Source: Eunapius fragilis (lineage: Eukaryota > Porifera > Demospongiae > Spongillida > Spongillidae). From it: DNA of 64,000 nucleotides. The position numbers and the translations under genes are program-made. Each line of letters begins with the position of its first letter. Position 1 is the first letter of the stretch. The stretch is from positions 1,384,586 to 1,448,585 of the forward strand of contig OY811975.1 in assembly GCA_963681505.1 (NCBI GenBank), read 5' to 3'. This document shows, piece by piece, positions 59,671-64,000 of the stretch. The notes under the pieces were generated by a model. The model searched no databases. It was not told the origin of the DNA and saw only the letters and a list, made by a program, of their open reading frames with translations.

Positions 59671-62600
59671 CAGTAGGGACTCGAAGATACGGAAAAATCG
59701 CACCTCAAAGATACGGAAAATAAGGCACATTCATTGCTCTTTAAATAAACAGTCCGTGGTCTTAACAAACCAACCACGTTGCCCTCTAATGCGATTCACC
59801 GCTGAAGGCGCCCTTACCTGAAATGTAATTCACTTGAGCGCGCCGCTTCGTTGTGCCTGGCAAAGTAAACAATCTGTTGTCGACTATTTCCATATTGTCC
59901 TCATGCCAGCCATAGGTTCCGCGCGTTTGCAGACCTCCCTAGAGCTAGCGTACGTATTAAATACACCTGCCCCGCGCAATGCACACTGCGTGCATGCATG
60001 CATGTGGATGTAATATGCATTATGAGTTCTCCTTTCACACTCACCAATTCAAGTCTGTTGGTAAGACAATATTATTCAAAGAACTTCAAACAGGGGCCTA
60101 CCTGTGGCATTATTCATGCAGACTTGTTCGTGTCCATGTTGGTGCAATGATGTATATGTTCACAGTTTATTTTAAAACTAAACAAAAATTGGCTAACCTG
60201 AGTACAATCCCAGTTCATTGAGTGCCGGTATACAATTTTATAATCTGATGTCTATCCATGCATGTGTGACTGCATGTATCAAAGAACATTTGTAAACTTT
60301 CAATTGCATCATTATAACTTTAAATTGTTTACCTTTACATGCATGCAAGTGTGTGTCCCATTACGAATGCATTATTTATGACAACCTAGCCACATGTCCA
60401 CACAGAACAATCACAGATCAATTGCTTTCTGGTCTCTGGCACCATGAGGTGAGATGGACATTGCAGACAAATGTCTGTGATGTATGTATGATCAGGTTTG
60501 GCCAGTTGACACTTTTTATAGCATTTAGGAATTTACCAGTACCCCAGCTACACTATGCAGACATACATTTCATAAATTGGTCCTTCTGTGTACCTCACCA
60601 GAATTAACATACCCATTGTACATAGTCTATTATTTATGTTAATGCAGACTTGTCTTTTTTCAACCATCCAGAATGTTGGCAACTGAAAATAATAAGCATT
60701 TTGCCATGTGCACAAAATTTAGATTTATAGGGAGTATCTTACCATGTCAAGGCACAGGTTCCTCCACAAAATATGCACGCGAAGAGTGAAACCAGAACCT
60801 TTCAGAATAAATAATTGTTCCATGTCCATAACTTTAGCATAATAACTATGCATCCAGTTCAACACTTACCACATGGCAATGCATATGCATACCTGCCAAA
60901 ATTTATGTAATATTTTTTAGAAGGCATTACAACAGATGCATGCACTGTACAAGAGGCATATAGGGACAGGTAGCGACTTCAAGTGTATATATTTGCTCTA
61001 TGTAAATGACTATGGACTTGCATGAACCGTGTAACACACGGCAATGGCAGTACTAGTACTAGTCTGCGATTGCAATAAAACTGACCCATCTGTTTAGCTT
61101 GCTAATGATTTTCCACGCACTTGCTATGTACTCAGGTACATGTGGATTATATGTCGTAGGAGTTCTCAGTCCTCAAACAACTATATCATACCTGACCACC
61201 CGAAGGTATGTATGTATCGTGGAATTGAGGTACTGCTATTGAAAACTTATAGGGATGCGTTTTTATTTACTTTTTAGCGCTAGTACAAAAGTATGTACCC
61301 TGTTTTATCGTAGCTAAGAATACAACTAAAGTACGTGCAGAACTTACCACAAAACATGTCACGCTTTGCGCATCAATTGGAGTTTCGATTGTTTGGAGTA
61401 CAATTTATAGCACGGGTTGCGAGGCAGAAAACCGAGTTTAGAACTTTGCGAGAAGTTAGAAGTTATTAAGGAAGTGAAGGCAGGTAAACCAATAGATGAT
61501 ATATCGGTGCTTGTGTACAGTTTGGAATAAGTAAGAGGCAGGCTTACCAACTCTATAAAGATAAGGATGCCTTGCAAGTATCAGCACGAAGTGACAGTGT
61601 GCCTGTCCACTCAAAGTTCAGAATGAACAAAGCCAGGACACTAGAAATCAATCCCGCTGTGTATGACTGGTTTTGTTCTTCTGTGCGATCGTTTTGAGGT
61701 GCTGGTAAATCCCTACCTCTTGCGATGGCTTCATTTGGAAGGTGAGGTTATGATTCCAACCAGCGAGGAGGAATCATAACTACACGGTTCATGTATGTCC
61801 ATGCATAGTCATTTACATAGAGCAAATATATACACTTGAAGTCGCTACCTGTCCCTATATGCCTCTTGTACAGTGCATCTGTTGTAATGCCTTCTAAAAA
61901 ATATTACATAAATTTTGCAGGTATGCATATGCATTGCCATGTGGAAAGTGTTGAACTCGATGCATAGTTATTATGCTAAAGTTATGGACATGGAACAATT
62001 ATTTATTCTGAAAGGTTCTGGTTTCACTCTTCGCGTGCATATTTTGTGGAGGAACCTGTGCCTTGACACGGTAAGATACTCCCTATAAATCTAAATTTTG
62101 TGCACATGGCAAAATGCTTATTATTTTCAGTTGCCAACATTCTGGATGGTTGAAAAAAGACAAGTCTGCATTAACATAAATAATAGACTATGTACAATGG
62201 GTATGTTAATTCTGGTGAGGTACACAGAAGGACCAATTTATGAAATGTATGTCTGCATAGTGTAGCTGGGGTACTGGTAAATTCCTAAATGCTATAAAAA
62301 GTGTCAACTGGCCAAACCTGATCATACATACATCACAGACATTTGTCTGCAATGTCCATCTCACCTCATGGTGCCAGAGACCAGAAAGCAATTGATCTGT
62401 GATTGTTCTATGTGGACATGTGGCTAGGTTGTCATAAATAATGCATTCGTAATGGGACACACACTTGCATGCATGTAAAGGTAAACAATTTAAAGTTATA
62501 ATGATGCAATTGAAAGTTTACAAATGTTCTTTGATACATGCAGTCACACATGCATGGATAGACATCAGATTATAAAATTGTATACCGGCACTCAATGAAC

Positions 62601-63142
62601 TGGGATTGTACTCAGGTTAGCCAATTTTTGTTTAGTTTTAAAATAAACTGTGAACATATACATCATTGCACCAACATGGACACGAACAAGTCTGCATGAA
62701 TAATGCCACAGGTAGGCCCCTGTTTGAAGTTCTTTGAATAATATTATCTTACCAACAGACTTGAATTGGTGAGTGTGAAAGGAGAACTCATAATGCATAT
62801 TACATCCACATGCATGCATGCACGCAGTGTGCATTGCGCGGGGCAGGTATATTTAATACGTACGCTAGCTCTAGGGAGGTCTGCAAACGCGCGGAACCTA
62901 TGGCTGGCATGAGGACAATATGGAAATAGTCGACAACAGATTGTTTACTTTGCCAGGCACAACGAAGCGGCGCGCTCAAGTGAATTACATTTCAGGTAAG
63001 GGCGCCTTCAGCGGTGAATCGCATTAGAGGGCAACGTGGTTGGTTTGTTAAGACCACGGACTGTTTATTTAAAGAGCAATGAATGTGCCTTATTTTCCGT
63101 ATCTTTGAGGTGCGATTTTTCCGTATCTTCGAGTCCCTACTG
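59671..63142 (+). mobile_element. pogo/Tigger-like transposon in foldback form
   Basis: The ends begin CAGTAGGGACTCGAAGATAC and are flanked by TA (59669-59670 and 63143-63144). The matching place in unit A (about 12074-12081) reads straight through with a single TA, so this is a clean insertion. Arms of about 1.36 kb (59671-61033 and 61781-63142) are nearly identical inverted copies around a 747-bp loop. In the loop the plus strand shows a degenerate CENP-B/pogo-type helix-turn-helix: TLREVRS, then FGISKRQAYQLYKDKDALQ, then KARTLEINPAVYDWF, with frame changes and stops between them. The DDE catalytic domain is absent, so the copy is non-autonomous. The repeated short frame in each arm (near 60353 and 62206) has no recognised domain. 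Confidence 0.88.
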
Positions 63143-64000
63143 TATAGTTCTTGCGCCTTGACTATTATATAATCTACGTATTGGTTAACGCACACCGCCG
63201 TGGTAAGTCAAATTTTACCGCGGCACCATGAGTACTATATAGATAAGAATATAACACTCACCTAGTATATACAGTTCGAAGAACTCGATCGCGACATTTT
63301 CATTATCGATAGATTCATCCAAACATATCCGAACTTCTAATTCTTCAGAGATGGGAGTTGGGAACGATTTACAGAACGATGGGGGTGAAGAGCAGCACGT
63401 GACCTCATCATTTCGACACAGCTGTCCGTCCCACAAGAGGTCGTCGTTGTATATCTTTCCTGGAGGCGATCCGGTGGTTACATTCTTTCCTGACTCACAG
63501 TAGTAATCAGATCCTACAAATGAAGGTGGTTTGGCTCCCCCTGCACATGGGCAGGCATCAGTCTGGTTAAATTCCGTATTCCCAGCGGCATACGTGAACA
63601 CGTGTTGTCTGTTTTCAAGCGACCCGTAGGTGATGCTAACTCCATCGACGTAGTAAGGGTATCCCAATCCTGTGTAATTCATGAAAGCATCAGTCGTTCC
63701 AACCTGATAACCACTGAATCTTCCGCAGATCATTTGGTAGCTGGTTCCGCAAGTGCTAATATTGACCGAGCCACAAGGTCCTCCATTGTTCTTCTTTCCG
63801 CACGATCTAGGTGACGTAAACGTTTGCCACGAGGAGGGACACTCCTGCGTTGAATCGGACATATTTAGATAGCCGACCTTTGTCCACTGCAGACCTGATA
63901 CGTTACTAGTAGGGAGAAAAAATGGAGCTGCTGTGAGATCGCCAAACGCCATGCTCAGAAGGCAGACGGCGAGGTAGAATGTCGCCAACTTATCGCGACT

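Larger units (their letters stand above)
54056..63261 (-). other. Intron 1 of GPCR copy B
   Basis: The 9.2-kb intron corresponds to the 5.3-kb intron of copy A. It holds two MITE family 1 copies, the inverted-repeat element at 58300-58563, and the pogo-like element. A G-rich stretch at about 57060-57360 repeats tggaggagg-like words. No extra coding exon was found. Confidence 0.7.
49303..64000. repeat. Segmental duplication, unit B
   Basis: Collinear with 2076-12972. Unit B is longer mainly because of the 3.47-kb transposon at 59671-63142 and sequence near 56.85-57.3 kb that unit A lost. The window ends inside the head exon. Confidence 0.9.
49665..64000 (-). pseudogene. Adhesion-type GPCR, copy B, with damaged GAIN exon; 5' end beyond the window
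   Basis: Exons match copy A one for one: 63262-64000 (partial), 53756-54055, 53459-53698, 53198-53400, 52977-53148, 52819-52919, 52680-52771, 52472-52629, 52185-52414, 51955-52122, 51816-51892, 51659-51761, 51263-51621, 50735-51050, 50268-50675 and 49665-50217. Two lesions lie in the GAIN exon (51263-51621). A 2-bp deletion near 51350 shifts the frame and gives an early stop. The acceptor AG seen in copy A is AC here, although the next AG (CAG before ATTTC) would stay in frame with four residues lost. GPS, 7TM and tail exons remain open and well conserved, so inactivation is recent, or a truncated secreted ectodomain is made. Confidence 0.75.

Noticed and set aside
60353-60607. 84-residue frame MSHYECIIYDNLATC and its mirror at 62206-62460
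   Set aside because: Both lie in the arms of the same palindrome, so identity comes from the inverted copy; no recognised domain and no codon evidence for a gene.

Overview
The window looks like nuclear DNA from a demosponge, of the Amphimedon kind. The host genes are cut into many exons by very short introns (about 35-60 bp). An adhesion GPCR carries an N-terminal cysteine-rich domain of a type I recall from sponge and cnidarian predicted proteins. A short inserted piece of mitochondrial nad1 reads TGA as tryptophan, as sponge and cnidarian mitochondria do. The species call is inference.

Layout. (1) 2.1-13.0 kb, minus strand: a complete 16-exon adhesion GPCR (copy A, modelled at 1,415 aa). 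(2) 13-24.3 kb: retroelement fossils. These are a plus-strand gypsy-type remnant, a minus-strand gypsy-type element with both LTRs and a 5-bp target duplication, and a reverse-transcriptase element with N-terminal zinc fingers and a C-terminal nuclease-like domain. (3) 24.3-33.3 kb: further gypsy relics, a hAT-like element, MITEs, and a segment that was copied with its flank. One copy has received the mitochondrial insertion. (4) 33.35-39.13 kb, minus strand: a 17-exon large lipid transfer protein gene (MTP/vitellogenin-N type, modelled at 971 aa) whose 3' end is a tandem array of 39-42 nt microexons. (5) 39.4-49.3 kb: DNA transposons, including one folded into a long palindrome, a third copy of the gypsy relic, a minisatellite-bearing transposon, a Ulp1/C48-type protease gene hit by a 5'-truncated LINE, and more LINE 3' ends. 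(6) 49.3-64.0 kb, minus strand: a second copy of the adhesion GPCR region (copy B), cut by the window edge. It has a frameshift and a lost splice site in its GAIN exon, and a 3.47-kb pogo/Tigger-like palindromic transposon in intron 1 that copy A lacks.

How the parts relate. The two GPCR genes arose from one direct segmental duplication, and the lipid-transfer gene lies between them. Comparing the paralogous segments gives filled and empty sites for several insertions, so the order of events can be read from the sequence. The extracellular head exon has diverged several times more than the transmembrane exons. The proteins are expected to act separately: the receptors at the cell surface, the lipid transfer protein in the secretory pathway. 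I see no operon-like organisation, tRNA, rRNA or CRISPR array.
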